DNA of 64,000 nt from Neoceratodus forsteri (GCA_016271365.2 CM057456.1:164834501-164898500); one strand, 5' to 3'. Shown: positions 10,370 through 22,088, counted from the stretch's first letter. The notes: generated by a model not told the origin, from the letters alone. Made by a program: numbers and translations.

Positions 10370-11780
10370 AGTGTAGAGATGCAATGAAACTTTATTTGGC
10401 CAGTGAAATTCCAGCAAAATCAGGAATTTAGCCCCACAAAATATTTCGCAAAATTATCGCATTTCACTGAAATTTCAATGGAGCGAAATGCAGAATTTCA
10501 TATAAAAAAAATAAAAAAAAACAAAGTGTCTTCCCCCTCCCGTCCAGCCCAGATTAAAATTTCTCCCCCCAAGACCCTACATCCCTGGTGTCACAATATG
10601 AAGACTCCCCCCCCCGCCACCAAGATTCAGCCCTGTCCCCCAACTCCAATAAATACAAATTTCTCTGGTATCTAGTTGCCCCACCCCCAGCTGATCACTA
10701 GCCAAATAATGAATTACACTCCCCAGATTCACCCCCACCCCCATTGTCTGTAAGGTGCTGGCCCCTCAACATCTGTCCACTTGTTAAAAAAAAAAAAAAC
10801 TTTCCCTGGTGTCTAGTGGACCCTTCACTCCCCCACCCTGTCGTAGTAGCCCCACCCTGCACCCCCATCTATGACCCCTCCATGGGCTACCGGCACAGCC
10901 CTCCACTCACCTCCATGGCCCAGCAGCCAACTGAGCTCTTTACTATGAGCCCAAGTGAGTGAGTCTGCCACTTTCATGAATGAGCATGCACATGCTCGTG
11001 TGAGAAAGAACTCACCTCACTCGAGCTCAAGTAAAGAGATCATCAGACTGCCAGCTGAAGGAGGTGGAGGACTGAGCCTCTTTGAGGTGGGATGTGAGGT
11101 GGGAAGGTGAGGTCCTAGACACCAGGTAATTTTTTTTCTAAGTGGACTGATGTTCAACAGGAACTAACACATGAAATGGGGAGGAGACAGATGTGAATAT
11201 GAGGGGAGTGTAATTCATCACTTGGTAGGCAATCAGTCAGGGGTGGGCCACTAGACACAGGGAAATTTATATTTATTGGAGATGGGGGAACGGGCCTGAA
11301 TCTTGATGGGGGGGAGGTAATTCTTTATATTGTGGTCTGGCAATGGGCTAAGGGGGTGGGACCACTAGACACCAGGGAAATTTAAATTTATTGGAGATGG
11401 GGAAACGGGACTGAATCTCAGTGGGGGTGGCAGGTAATTCTTCATATTGTGGGCTGGCAATTGGCCTGAGGGGGTGGGGCCACTTGACACTAGGGATGTG
11501 GGGTCTTTGGGGGAAACAATTTTAATCTGGGCTGGATGGAAGGGGGGGAAACACTTTTTGTAATATATTATCATCCCCCTGGCTCACACAAATGCGGAAT
11601 TTTGCCAGTGAGTGGCGCAATTCCACATTTCACTGGCTAAATTAGCGTTTCATGGGCAAAATTCCACATTTCGCCAGGGGGGGTGGGGTTCACATTTCGC
11701 ATCTGCAAAATATTTCATGTAATGCAGGGATTACGCAAACTATTTCTCTGGGCAAACATTTTTCAATTTCACACAACACT
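10370..11780. mobile_element. foldback DNA element 1 with G-rich subrepeats
   Basis: The left end AGTGTAGAGATGCAATGAAA matches the inverted right end AGTGTTGTGTGAAATTGAAA. The arms continue as an imperfect inverted repeat: CCAGCCCAGATTAAAATT at 10544-10561 reappears inverted near 11514-11531. The flanks are GGGCT (10365-10369) and AGGCT (11781-11785), a probable 5-bp target duplication. The right arm carries tandem units of about 122 bp, each with a CTAGACACCAGGGAAATTT-type core (about 11249 and 11371). Arms are rich in poly-C or poly-G. No transposase is visible, so it would depend on an enzyme supplied in trans. The superfamily is unassigned. Confidence 0.7.
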
Positions 11781-11977
11781 AGGCTTGTGAAAAATGGAAG
11801 TACCAACACTGGTCCATGGAAGAAAAAGTGGAACTAAAAAGAAAGTTAAAAAGCCTTTTGTATATATAAATAACACAAACTGTAATTGTGTTGGATAGGA
11901 AATCAGTATCTTTTGCTATTTAAAAATGGCTTCATGATTTTATGTATCTCTAGAGACTGACTATGGATGACATTTTA

Positions 11978-12491
11978 TTTTTCCCCCTCCTCCTGGATGG
12001 CCATCCTTCAGAGGAGTGCCTCAGCCTCATCATCCAGTCGTCCATTAGCACTTATCTTTTTGACTATCTTCCTCCAGAACTTGCCCCCCCAGTGGGGTCA
12101 GTGGGGTTCCCCAAGGCCTACCAGAGAACTGATCCAGTTTGAGCCTGAATGACCAGCTGGTCAGATGCAGGGCCTGTGTGCACTCCTCCTCATCTTGCTG
12201 CTGGACTTTTTCCAGTCACAGGGAAGGTGCGGCATATGCTGATGTCATAGTACATGCACCAATGTCTGCTACACCTCCCAACCTTCTGGCCCAAGCTGCC
12301 TTCCTCCAGCTTCTGCTAGGGGCCAGGCAAACATTGGGATCTACTCTCCCCCCCCCAGAGGAGGAGAGCAGTCCTATGGATGCTCGATCCTCCTCCCCCC
12401 GGCCAGCCCTGCGACACCCTGGATTCATTTCTGAACCCAGGTCATTGGCATTATAAGAGGCACTGCTACCTATGCACCAGTGGGCCAGCTG
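11978..12491 (-). mobile_element. tRNA-like SINE, copy A
   Basis: Read leftward, the 5' head GTGCATAGGTAGCAGTG and the box B-like GGGTTCAGAAATGA resemble a Pol III internal promoter. The body follows, with CGAGCATCCATAGGACTG shared with copy B, and then an A-rich tail (AAAAATAAAATG). Flanking duplications TGGATGACATTTTA (11964-11977) and TGGATGGCATTTTA (12492-12505) match at 13 of 14 positions. The length of 514 bp is close to the other two copies. The poly(A)-like tail and the duplication length suggest L1-type mobilisation. Confidence 0.7.
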
Positions 12492-12505
12492 TGGATGGCA
12501 TTTTA

Positions 12506-13853
12506 TAGTACTGCATTTTAAAGAGAGGATTAGAGTGAACATCGTAATGATTGGCTTGTTTGGAGAGAATGTCGTTAAAGAGTAATTTTGTACTTCAGTG
12601 TGTACTTTCACAAATAAGATGTTTCAGCTGTTAACATTTACTAAAGAATGCATTTTTCCTTTTTCAATGATCGTTTCCAATATTTACAACACATTTTGGT
12701 AGTCCATCTAAAAAGTCCGTACAGAAAACATTTGAAAACATTTGTCTCTCCCCTGTTAACCTCACAGTGCCTTTGTTCATTGCGTCACAGTGCTCACCAT
12801 GGCAACAGACTGTGAGGTCACAAACAGCAATTGTGTGGCTAGCAGGAGAGAGTCAGATACATTCTGAAAGACTCCATGAAATAATTTCTGCATTGTCTAC
12901 AATATTTAGTAGACCAACAGAAGGGGAAAGTAAAAAAATAAAGAATTTGGAAACAAAAAATTTACTATATAACTGGTATAAATCTAGTGTTTTTAAGTTT
13001 TTTAGTATAATAGAGAGTTGCTCTTTAACATGGACTTATGTTGTTTTATGGCTTTGAACGCTAAAACAAACAGACTGCCTCAGCATAAACATATTAATTA
13101 CTCATGACCTCTAATTAGTCTGCAAATGAAGAAACCTTTGAACTCTCTTGAGCTAAAGGAAGAAAGTCATTAGGTGGGCTTATGTGGTCAAGATCATAAA
13201 TTGTAAGAGATCAAGCAAATGTGACCTCATTTCAAAACAATGTGTGGTCTCTTGTCTGACTGTTCATGTTTTACAACAGGATATGAGTTTTTTAGGTGCA
13301 GTTTTTGTAATAGGAGAGAATATGAGTGCAGAAGATAGATGGTTAGATTCAGACCTGCAACACAGAGACACAATGGCAGCATGAGGAGTTAAAGGAAAGC
13401 AGTCATAATCCTACTCTCCCCACCCCCAAAGCCTTACCCCCCAATTAGGAGGTTTGGCAAAGAAAACACCTTTTTTTCAGGTGTTTTAACTTGCTTTATT
13501 TCATTGTTTAAAAGTCCAGGACTCTATAAAATGGAGCATGCTGCACGGTTCCATTTCGAGCCAATGTGTGGTGCCGCACCGCTTACTTCAATACGCTTGA
13601 CAACATTACAAACTCTGCAGTGGTATGTGTTTGATGAAGCAATATATGGCAGCTGCTTTACCAGTGCATGTGAAAGGGCAACCAAAACTTTCATGGTGTA
13701 CAGAAATTGTGGTAATAATGCCAGAAGGAACAACAAACATGATCATGGTATACACATTTTTATTGTGTGGCTACATCTTTGGCTCTCAGTCCTGGAAGAT
13801 TCCAAGCTCCCTCACAGCTTTGATAGGCTGTTGCGCTGTGATTGCCTGATCAT
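12506..13853. other. unassigned sequence
   Basis: No gene or clear repeat. TTAA-AGAG at 12518 and CTCT-TTAA at 13021-13028 could be the ends of a MITE, but the shared terminus is only ~8 bp. The rest is moderately AT-rich with only short chance frames. Confidence 0.4.
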
Positions 13854-13857
13854 TTAA

Positions 13858-14772
13858 AGAGGAACAGTCAGCACAAATGGGGGTTGTTCCAATGTGCACT
13901 TTTTTGGCAAAAGCATTTTGGTTTACTTACTGTTTTCTCTAGTGTAGTAGATTATATCAGACTATTTTGTTTAGTTGTAGGCTGACATCTTTTACTGCAA
14001 ATCCCAGAATCCCCTGCAGCTGACATCAGAGCAGAAGGTAGCAGTGAGATTCGCTTTACCTATGCTGATGCAACAACAATGTTGTCAACGTTTGACATAG
14101 TTGCATCCCCAATTTCGCCTCAGACATTGGTCCATTTCTCTATCGGGGGGCTGCACGCCCTGTGTCACCCCTTCTTTAGGATTGTTAACTCCAGTCAGAG
14201 TTAACATGAAGAGGGGGCGAAAATTGGCGAAAGGGCAAAATTTCGCCAGTGGGTCCCCCGCAGTGACATTTTCGATTCTTGTTGAAAATGATGCTGTGGG
14301 GGATTTCGCCAATGGGGTTTCACCCTTCCATTGGCATACCATGAGATTCAACAGCCTGCAGTGTATGTTAGATCTTTTCTAATTTCTGATCAGATGTTTT
14401 CCAGGACTGCTTTTCTCCAGGGGATAAGTACAGTACTCTGTTACTGTATGTAGACATGGAAAATAGTAGGTCCAACAAATAATAGATTAGAGTTTATATG
14501 AACTCTAACATGCACTGCAGGCTGTTGAATCTTTTTACTGCTACCTACTGCTCTGATGTCATCTGCAGCCTACTGCTCTGATGTCATCTGCAGGGGATTC
14601 TGGGATTTGTGGTGACAGAAGATGTCAGCCTACAACTAAGCAACATCAGTCTGATTCAGTCTACTATATTATAGTAATCAATAAGAAAACCAAAATGTTT
14701 TTGCACACAAAGTACACATTGTGACTAACCCCACACTTGAGTGTGGGGGCCCTTCTTGGTGACTGTTCCCCT
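13858..14772. mobile_element. TTAA-flanked MITE (T2/Kolobok-like), copy a
   Basis: Flanked by TTAA at 13854-13857 and 14773-14776. The termini AGAGGAACAGTCAGC and AGGGGAACAGTCACC (inverted) match closely. Long arms pair as well: CTGACATC, then CAAATCCCAGAATCCCCTGC at 13993-14020, reappears inverted at 14583-14608. TTAA duplication with AGGR termini fits the Xenopus T2 MITE group, usually linked to Kolobok transposases. No transposase is present. The centre (14100-14340) carries several TTTCGCCA-type motifs. Confidence 0.75.
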
Positions 14773-15391
14773 TTAAGGCCTCTGCAATACTAGGGAGCAG
14801 CCTGCCACTCACATCCTTCATGTAAAGGGATACGTAGGTACACTAGTCAGTCTTCCCTGGGCTACGTTCTGAGCTTCAGCTCAGAGCAGTACAACATCCT
14901 TGGCATGAGGGAGAAAGATAAGAGAGAGAGACCAGCCGCTCCCCCCTTCCCATGAAGGGTGCTTTTTGCCAGATGCAGCAAAGAATCAGAGAAAGAAATA
15001 AAAGGTCTAGAGAACAGCAGGAGCAAGTTCTGAGAAAGAGTAACTGAGAGACAGGGAGGGAGGCATTTTGGATCTTTAGAATGGATGCTATTTCCTATCC
15101 CTTTCTTAATGACAGAATGGAAATTTCTGCATTTTTCCAGCAATTTCGATTCATTTTGCATCTTATTACTGTTTCAGATTCTGCATTCTGATCTGGGATT
15201 TTGAGTTAGTGACCCTCTTCCAATTTGAGGATCTTGGTTTTCTTATTAACTTTTACATCAGGCTGTGTGTCGGATATTGATATATCAGACATCTCTCAAC
15301 ATTATGGAAAGGATTTTCAGTTTTGATAAAGTGTGTAATGTATATGAGAATCATTTTAGTGATCTTAGTCACCCAACATGGTATTGGACAT

Positions 15392-15965
15392 GATGGCCTG
15401 GTGGAGCTGAGAGTTGAGGCACTGGACGCCACACCTCGCACTACGCCAGTGACCCGGGTTCAGGAATGAGGTCGGAAGGCTAGAGAGAGGATTGAGCATC
15501 CGAAGGACTGATTTCCTCGCTAGGGTGGGATTCAGGGGAAGCCCGGTGCAGCAGCAGCCCCCGGTGGAGACCTTTGCACTGCTATGCACAAGGGCTCGCT
15601 AGCAAGCTAGGGGCAGATGTCGGGTGGCTGCCTTCCAGATGTGGGTGGGAGCGCCCTTGTCACGGGCTGGGTGGCATTGCACATCCCACGTCAGGGGCAT
15701 AAAACATTATGAAATACCCCTCAAGTCCTGGATATGCGACGGCTCCTGCCAGTGCTACTGCCACACTCCCAATGTTGGTTCCCCGCCACTGTTCCCCGCC
15801 ACTGCCCCCCACGGTCTCTCCAGGTTGATCTGCCCGACCTGGGAAACTGCAAACGAACTTGAAGATGGTCAGGGAACACAGCAGGAGGTAGATCAAGCTG
15901 GTGAGTGCAGGAGGCCTGAGAGAGTTCCAGGCTGAGGTCTATAAACATAGTTAAAAAAAAAACAC
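15392..15965 (+). mobile_element. tRNA-like SINE, copy B
   Basis: The 5' head includes the box B-like CCGGGTTCAGGAATGAG at 15452-15468. The block GAGGATTGAGCATCC and then GGACTG is shared with copy A. The element ends in a run of ten A (about 15952-15962). Flanking duplications are GTATTGGACAT (15381-15391) and GTATTGGATAT (15966-15976). The 574-bp length and the A tail agree with copies A and C. Apparent open frames inside it (15624-15999, both strands) have no protein resemblance. Confidence 0.68.
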
Positions 15966-16338
15966 GTATTGGATATTTGCACTTTAAGTTGTATAGCATA
16001 GCTTAACATCAAAACTGTTCATCTCAGATTGCAACTGTTAGTTTTTTTTTATTATCTCACCACTACAGTTTTAAAATGTGTGATCAATTAATTGTTTAAA
16101 TCAAGTGTGAATATATATGTTCATCAGCACTTTGCACATTGCACTTTATTGATAATCTTTTTTTGCACTTTGTTACACATTTTGTAACTCAGGTTTGTCT
16201 CTTTAAATTTGAAATTAAACAAGCTGCTGAAATAATGCAACACAGTCTCTTGAGAAAGTGCATGCATGCAAAATGTTGTGACTTAGTCCTCAATTTTCAG
16301 TTGCGTTAGAATGACATGACAGTCTTGCATCAAAAGAG

Positions 16339-16378
16339 TTTGATGCAAGTTGTGATTTGCATCACAACTTGCATCAAA
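16339..16378. repeat. perfect 18-bp hairpin
   Basis: TTTGATGCAAGTTGTGAT (16339-16356) is followed by a TTGC loop and its exact reverse complement (16361-16378). There is no T run after it and no adjacent gene, so this is not a bacterial-type terminator. It may be the core of a small palindromic element or a recombination scar. Confidence 0.8.
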
Positions 16379-18026
16379 TGGGAATTTCCATGGCAGCCTG
16401 CATCTGTTCCAGACACTGCTGCGCCAAAGCCCCCTTGCACCAAGGTTGTCCAATAAACCCAGCGTGCCAGGTCTCTGCGGGGTTTATGCCCATGTTGGGC
16501 CGCCACATTCTCTTTATTCAGATTTTCAAAGCCCTGTCATGAACGCAGAAGGGGCACCAATTAGACCAGCAAGGTGGTGGTCTAAGTGGTTACGCCATGA
16601 GGACTTGGGGTAGCAGAGGACTGTGAGGTGTAGTAAGGGTGGGGAGGAGCCAAGGTGGGTGTCAGACACTTTTACTGATATGGCCCCCCTCAAAAGACAG
16701 TTGTAAATGCCAGCTGGTAGTCTTTAACATGTCACCAATGTCACATAAGGGTTCCCTGGTAGGGTAGCCTCCTCACCCCCACCTTCCTCACTTATGTTGA
16801 AGCCATGATGGTGTAGTGCCCCCCAACTCACAAGGAGCCCTGATCCTCCATCTGGATTCTACACAAAAGCCCAGTTCCACTCTCCCCCCATAACATCCTG
16901 GTATACACGGCAAGTCATTACCTGGTGGTCTAGTGAACCCCCCTCCCCACCCATCAGTTATGCCAAACCACCCACTCCCCCTATTCCTTGCTCTGATCCT
17001 GCAACCAGCACTGCCCTCCATGCACCACCAGGACCAGTCGCAGGATGTGTTGTTACAATGTGCTTATTGTATACAATATACACATAACACATTCTGCGGC
17101 TGGCCATGTCAAGTATAATATTTGCACTTGCAGAAGTATAAGGCCTTGGTATTTCTATGTGTAACCATGAATATGAAAGATTTATATAACATAATGGCAT
17201 TATTTATTTTAGGAGGGGAGGTGGCAGTATAACTGGGAACCCAGCTTTTAAAATACAAACCGTGGTGCTGCATGTCAAATGAAAGCATAAATTTGCAAGA
17301 GAAATAACTGTAAGAAACTTAATGAAACACAAGCAGCTCATGTTGGAAAACACAGACATTTAAGTGAACACATATAAAGTACTTGTACAGATATTTAAAT
17401 GAACACAGATGAAAAATATGTTGTACTAAGTGTTACAGGTAGACACACACGCATTGAGTACCTTAATTATTCCAATATCCTGAATAACATACAATACTGC
17501 TGCACATGAAGCTGTAGTTGATGTCCACACCAACACTAGATTATACATACTAAACTACAACTTTGTAGTGTAAATGCATGTTTATGTGCGCCAGTGTTTT
17601 ACTGTCAGGTTTCAATAGAATAAGCTGGCTTCCGTCTCCTCTATGGTGCTTGCTCTCCTAATGGAAACTGAAAAGTTGAAGCTAGAAATTTAGAAATTTA
17701 TAGAAAACAATTCAAGAATATATGACTACCCTTAGTATAATATATGATCGGTGAAAAGAATGTGACTTACAAAATTGGACAATGCAGCTACTGTGTATGC
17801 TAACATATTTTATTCACTGAATAAATATGGCATATTTCTCCTGTCACACTATAGTGCACTTCAATCAAAACACCAAACAGCTCAATTTTTAACACATCAC
17901 TAGAGTATTCTAGTGTTGCACTGAGTGGGGGGAGGGAGAGGGGGCACATGCCTGCAGCACATCCCGGAGATGCGGCCAACCTTTTGGCACATCTTGCAGT
18001 CTGTGGCAAACCTCAGTGTTTGGCAT

Positions 18027-18065
18027 AGGGACCCTGCAGATTATAAAATCTGGTGCAGGGTCCCT
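18027..18065. repeat. 12-bp hairpin
   Basis: AGGGACCCTGCA (18027-18038) pairs with TGCAGGGTCCCT (18054-18065) across a 15-base spacer. Its role is unknown. Confidence 0.75.
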
Positions 18066-18213
18066 GGCTCAATTGGGGTTTGTCACAACCCTTAGAGGGG
18101 ATGCACATTTTGTCACTTTAAGGGGTTGTTGAAAACTGGGCCCTTAATGTCTGCATGCCCAACTGCCGGAGTGTTATTTTAAATGTTGAAATAAAAGTTG
18201 TTTTACATGTTAA

Positions 18214-18750
18214 AGGGGCACTGTCAACCATTTTTGCATATACCATTTCTAATTGAAAACCCACATTTTACGATTGCTTACCTACTCTAAAATTCATTGG
18301 TGCTGCTGGTAGTTTTATCTGCATCCTTTCATAGTAGAAGTGAAATGCATGGCGATGGTGTAAGTATACTCAACCTTGTTTTATTTCAAATTCTTTATCT
18401 ACTTTTATTCCACGCATCCTGAACATGAGGAACACCCCCAAACAGAACAGGCACTCATGATGCAATAGCCCGCTCTCCTCCCATTGCATCTTGAATGTCA
18501 AGACTGTGTTGGGGGTATTCCCCAGTCCAGAAAAGATGCAGTGGGAGTTGATCAAGGAATGTAAACAAAAACATTTTGGTGTGGTAACATTAGTATGGTG
18601 GGTAGTCTGTTTTTCGCCATTAACAAGGAAAAAGGGAACAGAATCAAATTACCAACTACGTTAGCACATTCTACAGAATGTGAATGAGCATAAAATGTGT
18701 TTTTTGAACAATGGACTGTTTGAGGCCTAAGGGGGGTCAACAGTGTCCCT
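18214..18750. mobile_element. TTAA-flanked MITE (T2/Kolobok-like), copy b
   Basis: TTAA at 18210-18213 and 18751-18754. The left terminus AGGGGCACTGTCAACC matches the inverted right terminus AGGGACACTGTTGACC. The interior shares long stretches with copy c (36646-37190), for example CTCTAAAATTCATTG and GAAATGCATGG, so both belong to one family. No coding capacity. Confidence 0.8.
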
Positions 18751-18784
18751 TTAAGTAACTACTTGAGTTTCAATTTCAGCGTTA

Positions 18785-20050
18785 GTGAGTGGTGCTGGTT
18801 TACCTTTTTTCTTTGCCTTGTCACTCTGCCTGGCCACCTTTAGGTCATCCGATATGATTACCGTCATGTCTCTTTCCTACTTGGTGGTTGTCAATACTAC
18901 TACATCCATTTTTTTGCTCTCCCCTGGGTTTCTCTGCCCTGAGTGCATTATTTTGCACTTTTTCATATTGAAACCCAGCTTCCACAGCCTTGACCACTCA
19001 TTGGGTTTTCTCAGGTCTCTGCTTATCCTTTCCACCCCCAGCAGTGTCCACCCTATTGCAGATTTTGGTGTCATCACCAAAGAGGCTAAAGACATTAAAA
19101 AGGACCAGCCCTGGCACTGATCCCTGAGGCACCCAACTTGCACACCTCCCTTTCTTGGAGTGAAATCCATTTACTACCACCCTCTGTCTCCCAACCTGTA
19201 ACCAATTTCTTACTTAGTTTACCACATTTGGACCCACTCCTAAGCTACTTAACTTGTGTGCTAGTCTCCTATATGGAACAATGCTGAAAGCCTTACTAAA
19301 ATCTGTTTAGATGAAGTCCACCTCTCCACACTGATCTAATTATTCGATTACCCAGTCAAAGAAATTTATCAGATTTGTTTGACATGACGCCCAGTGCATC
19401 CATGCCGCCTTGGGTCTTGTAACCCACTGGATTCAAGATAGTCTACAATCCTTTCCTTGAGCAGTGATTCCATTAAACTTAATCCCCACTCATGTCAGGC
19501 TGACTGATCTGTAATTGCCAGCCTCCTCCCTTCTACCACTTTTGTGAAACGAAACTACATCTGTCCTCCTTCAGTCCTCTGGAACCACTCCTGTTTCCAG
19601 TAAGCTGTTAAATAGGACTGTCAGTGGGTGCAGCAAGTACCTCCATGAGCTCCCTCAAAACCCTTGAATGCACTCCATCTGCCCCACTGCTTTGCATACT
19701 TTTGGATTAATGAATTCCTTTAGGACTCTCTCCTCCGAAAAAGGAATAGTGTCCACCTCCCTCTTTCCAAAGCTTCTGTTACTTTTTTTGGTGGTCTGTC
19801 TCCTTCTCCTTCCTCTGTGAACTCTGAACAAAAGTATTTGTTCAGGATGTCTGCCTTTTTCTGGTCTCCCTCTGCACAATTCCCCCAAGTAACAACAAGG
19901 ATTTTTTCTAGACTTCTTTTTGGAAGCAATCCTCTTGAGACCACACAATAGTCCCACGCTTCTCATTGGGCTGCGGTCACAGCTATTTATCCTACTTGAG
20001 TACTCCTCATAATATGCCCTGTGAACCTTAGGCAGGTGTCTTTTACTAAG
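18785..20050 (-). pseudogene. CR1 LINE internal fragment (RT)
   Basis: Read leftward, it encodes part of the RT of a CR1 LINE. Motifs are GSVPGLVLFNVF (degraded from GSVLGPVLFNVF), FGDDTKICNRVDT (catalytic box with A to G change), GFNMKKCKIMHSG, and an upstream linker with NKYFCSEFTEE. It is closely related to the sense copy at 39849-41247. The 3' UTR and tail are missing, so it is truncated at both ends. Several frameshifts. Confidence 0.8.
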
Positions 20051-20410
20051 TGTTGGGAGTCACATGCATGAGGCTATCACTTTTTGTGACTGCACTGCTA
20101 ATTACACAACAGGAGAGCTAGTTAAAACCTCTAGCTGATGTCTGATTGCTTGTCCTGTTGTATTTTAAGAAGTCCATCTCCACATTAGACTTCCTGCTAT
20201 TTTCTAGCTTCAAGCATATGACTCTTTACTTTAGGATTCTGACAGTCTCAGACTCCCTTCAGTCTGCTGTTACATGTTGTTCATGTGGGGCTATTTCAAG
20301 TTACAACTTGGAGGTCAAGAAGAGTTTTGAGGACCCCTTAATTTGGATTTCAAACAAACTTAGAAAATAGCATATACACCAGAAGTAAATGTGCATGTAT
20401 ACAGTATAAT

Positions 20411-20413
<3 letters not shown>

Positions 20414-20464
<51 letters not shown>
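20414..20464. repeat. (AC)n microsatellite
   Basis: A run of about 23 AC dinucleotides with a short CAGCAC coda. Open frames that read through it as Cys-Val or Thr-His repeats are artefacts. Confidence 0.95.
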
Positions 20465-20465
<1 letters not shown>

Positions 20466-20713
20466 AGCACCAGCACCAAAACGACAATTATGGAACAGTG
20501 TTGCTGTAGCAAACCACAAAACACTTTTCATGTTCTTCTTCAGCATAGTACCACAATGATCAGTCTTGGCTGACCTTCATAAAAATATGACTGATGATTT
20601 ATTAATTTACCTTGGTGACCTGGTAGAATTTGATCCACAAGTTATCATGTTCCTCTTTAAACTGAAATACTGACATCTGTGTCTCTCACACCTTTATCAA
20701 TCTTCCCACTTAT

Positions 20714-22088
20714 TTTTTTTAAATATGCTTTATTAGAATTTCGAAAATAATGATACAAGGATGTAACCACCACAGAAATACACCAAACACTAACCAACAA
20801 TTAACAAAAACAAGACAAACAATAAAAGGAAAAATATGACCCCCAAATACCCCCCACCGCCCCACTAATCCTACAGCATGGGAAAAGAAAAGAAAAGAAA
20901 GACAGGAGAGCCCCCTCCAAAAGAAGGAAAAAAAAAAAAAAAAAGAAAAATGAGAAAAAGAAAGCGATCTCCCGGTGTATGTGAGAGGGAGAATTCAAGG
21001 GTTAAAATAACAATGAAAATGCTCAAGGATAAAGGGAACAACTGAAATAAACCAGAACTGGTTGTTAAAATACACCTGCAATTATTAGGGAAGGGTGGCC
21101 AGATCTCGGAGTATCACCTCGGGGAGGTACAAAAAAAGGGGAATCTGGGCAGATCCATCTTAGAAAGCTGCCCTATCATTAATTAATAATAGAGTTTGCA
21201 ACATACCTAGGCTCTGGGCATAAGTATCCCCTCGTTGATGAAACCTGAGGATCTATTTCTCCTCAGCGAGGGACTGGAGGAGCTCCTTGTACCACTCAGT
21301 ACAAGAGGGTGGGTCAGCCTCCAGCCAATGACTCAAAGTAATGATTTCATGGAGATGGAGATAAGAGCTATCTGGGCCTTACGGGAATTGGAAATAAATG
21401 TGGAAAAATCACCAAGGATACACATTTCTGGTGTAAAGGCTTGCTTGAGCCCCAATAATGAATCAAGGGAGTCCCATACCTGGGTCCAGACTGGCTGAAT
21501 CTTGGGCAAGAGCAGAGCATATGCAAAAGGTTGCCATCATTCTGACAGCACCGTGGGCAGGAGGAGGTATGGAACTTCCCTATCTGAAAAAGCTTCAGCT
21601 GGGTCCAATACATATCCTGTAAAATTTGAAATAGTGTCCACCTATACCTGTCTCATTTGAGAAACTTGTAAAGGTCTCGCCAAAAACCATGCCCATGTTG
21701 GGGAGAGGTATCCGGTGCCAATTTGTAATACCAAAAATATGCTATCCCAGACAGAGCATTAGGGGCTTGGGATTGGAAGAAGGAACAGAGGCAGGAAGTG
21801 ATGTGGGGCTGCAGGGAAAGATGTATCAGGGATGACAAGGGCTTTTCTGTAAGTACTGGAAAAGGGGGTAGGCTTAAAAAAGTTGTCATTGCTCTGGAGA
21901 GCAGTAGATAACAGAAACTAGGGAAGAGAAGAAGCTGAAATCCCTCCATCAAGTTCTCCAGTGACACAAGGTTCCCATCCCACAGAAATAATTGAACTGG
22001 GATACCCCAAAGCCGTGGACAAAAGGTTTTTGGTACCGGACGGTCAGCCACTAGAAAATGGGGATTACCCAAAACTGGCTGAGAAAGG
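20714..22088 (-). pseudogene. L1 LINE 3' fragment (ORF2 C-terminus), with target duplication
   Basis: Flanked by a perfect 17-bp duplication, TCAATCTTCCCACTTAT, at 20697-20713 and 22089-22105. The left junction starts with a T run, the complement of the poly(A) tail. Leftward translation gives the ORF2 C-terminal part: SQPVLGNPHFL and, near the end, SCPRCCQNDGNLLHMLCSCP, the Cys-rich motif of L1 ORF2. It is homologous to 34800-35574 of the sense L1. The copy is 5'-truncated at 1.4 kb with frameshifts. The intact duplication suggests a comparatively young insertion. Confidence 0.88.

Larger units (their letters stand above)
3225..11797 (+). mobile_element. Gmr1-like Ty3/gypsy LTR retrotransposon, copy 1
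   Basis: This is an LTR retrotransposon with near-identical terminal repeats starting TGTTAGACATGG (3233 and 9365). The internal order is gag, protease, integrase, reverse transcriptase, RNase H. Integrase preceding RT is the hallmark of the Gmr1 group within Ty3/gypsy; ordinary gypsy elements have RT-RNase H first. Every open frame carries stops or frameshifts, so the copy is inactive. A foldback element (10370-11780) interrupts the last few bases of the 3' LTR. Target-site duplications of the LTR element itself could not be identified. The 5' LTR may lack its first ~60 bp, because the purine-rich candidate polypurine tract (about 9296-9306) lies ~60 bp before the shared LTR start. Confidence 0.85.
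15977..18209. other. unassigned sequence with two hairpins
   Basis: No coding feature recognised. It contains a perfect 18-bp stem at 16339-16378 and a 12-bp stem at 18027-18065, listed separately. A G/C-rich stretch at 16560-17040 lacks a diagnostic motif. Confidence 0.4.

Noticed and set aside
12518..13028. Possible TTAA-flanked MITE
   Set aside because: Ends share only about TTAAAGAG; no extended inverted repeat.
13504..13857. 117-residue frame as a host exon
   Set aside because: No recognisable domain, no convincing splice context, and overlaps alternative frames on both strands.
15624..15999. Overlapping open frames on both strands
   Set aside because: Lie within SINE copy B; GC-rich chance frames.
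20301..20573. Open frames with Cys-Val or Thr-His runs
   Set aside because: Produced by the (AC)n microsatellite.
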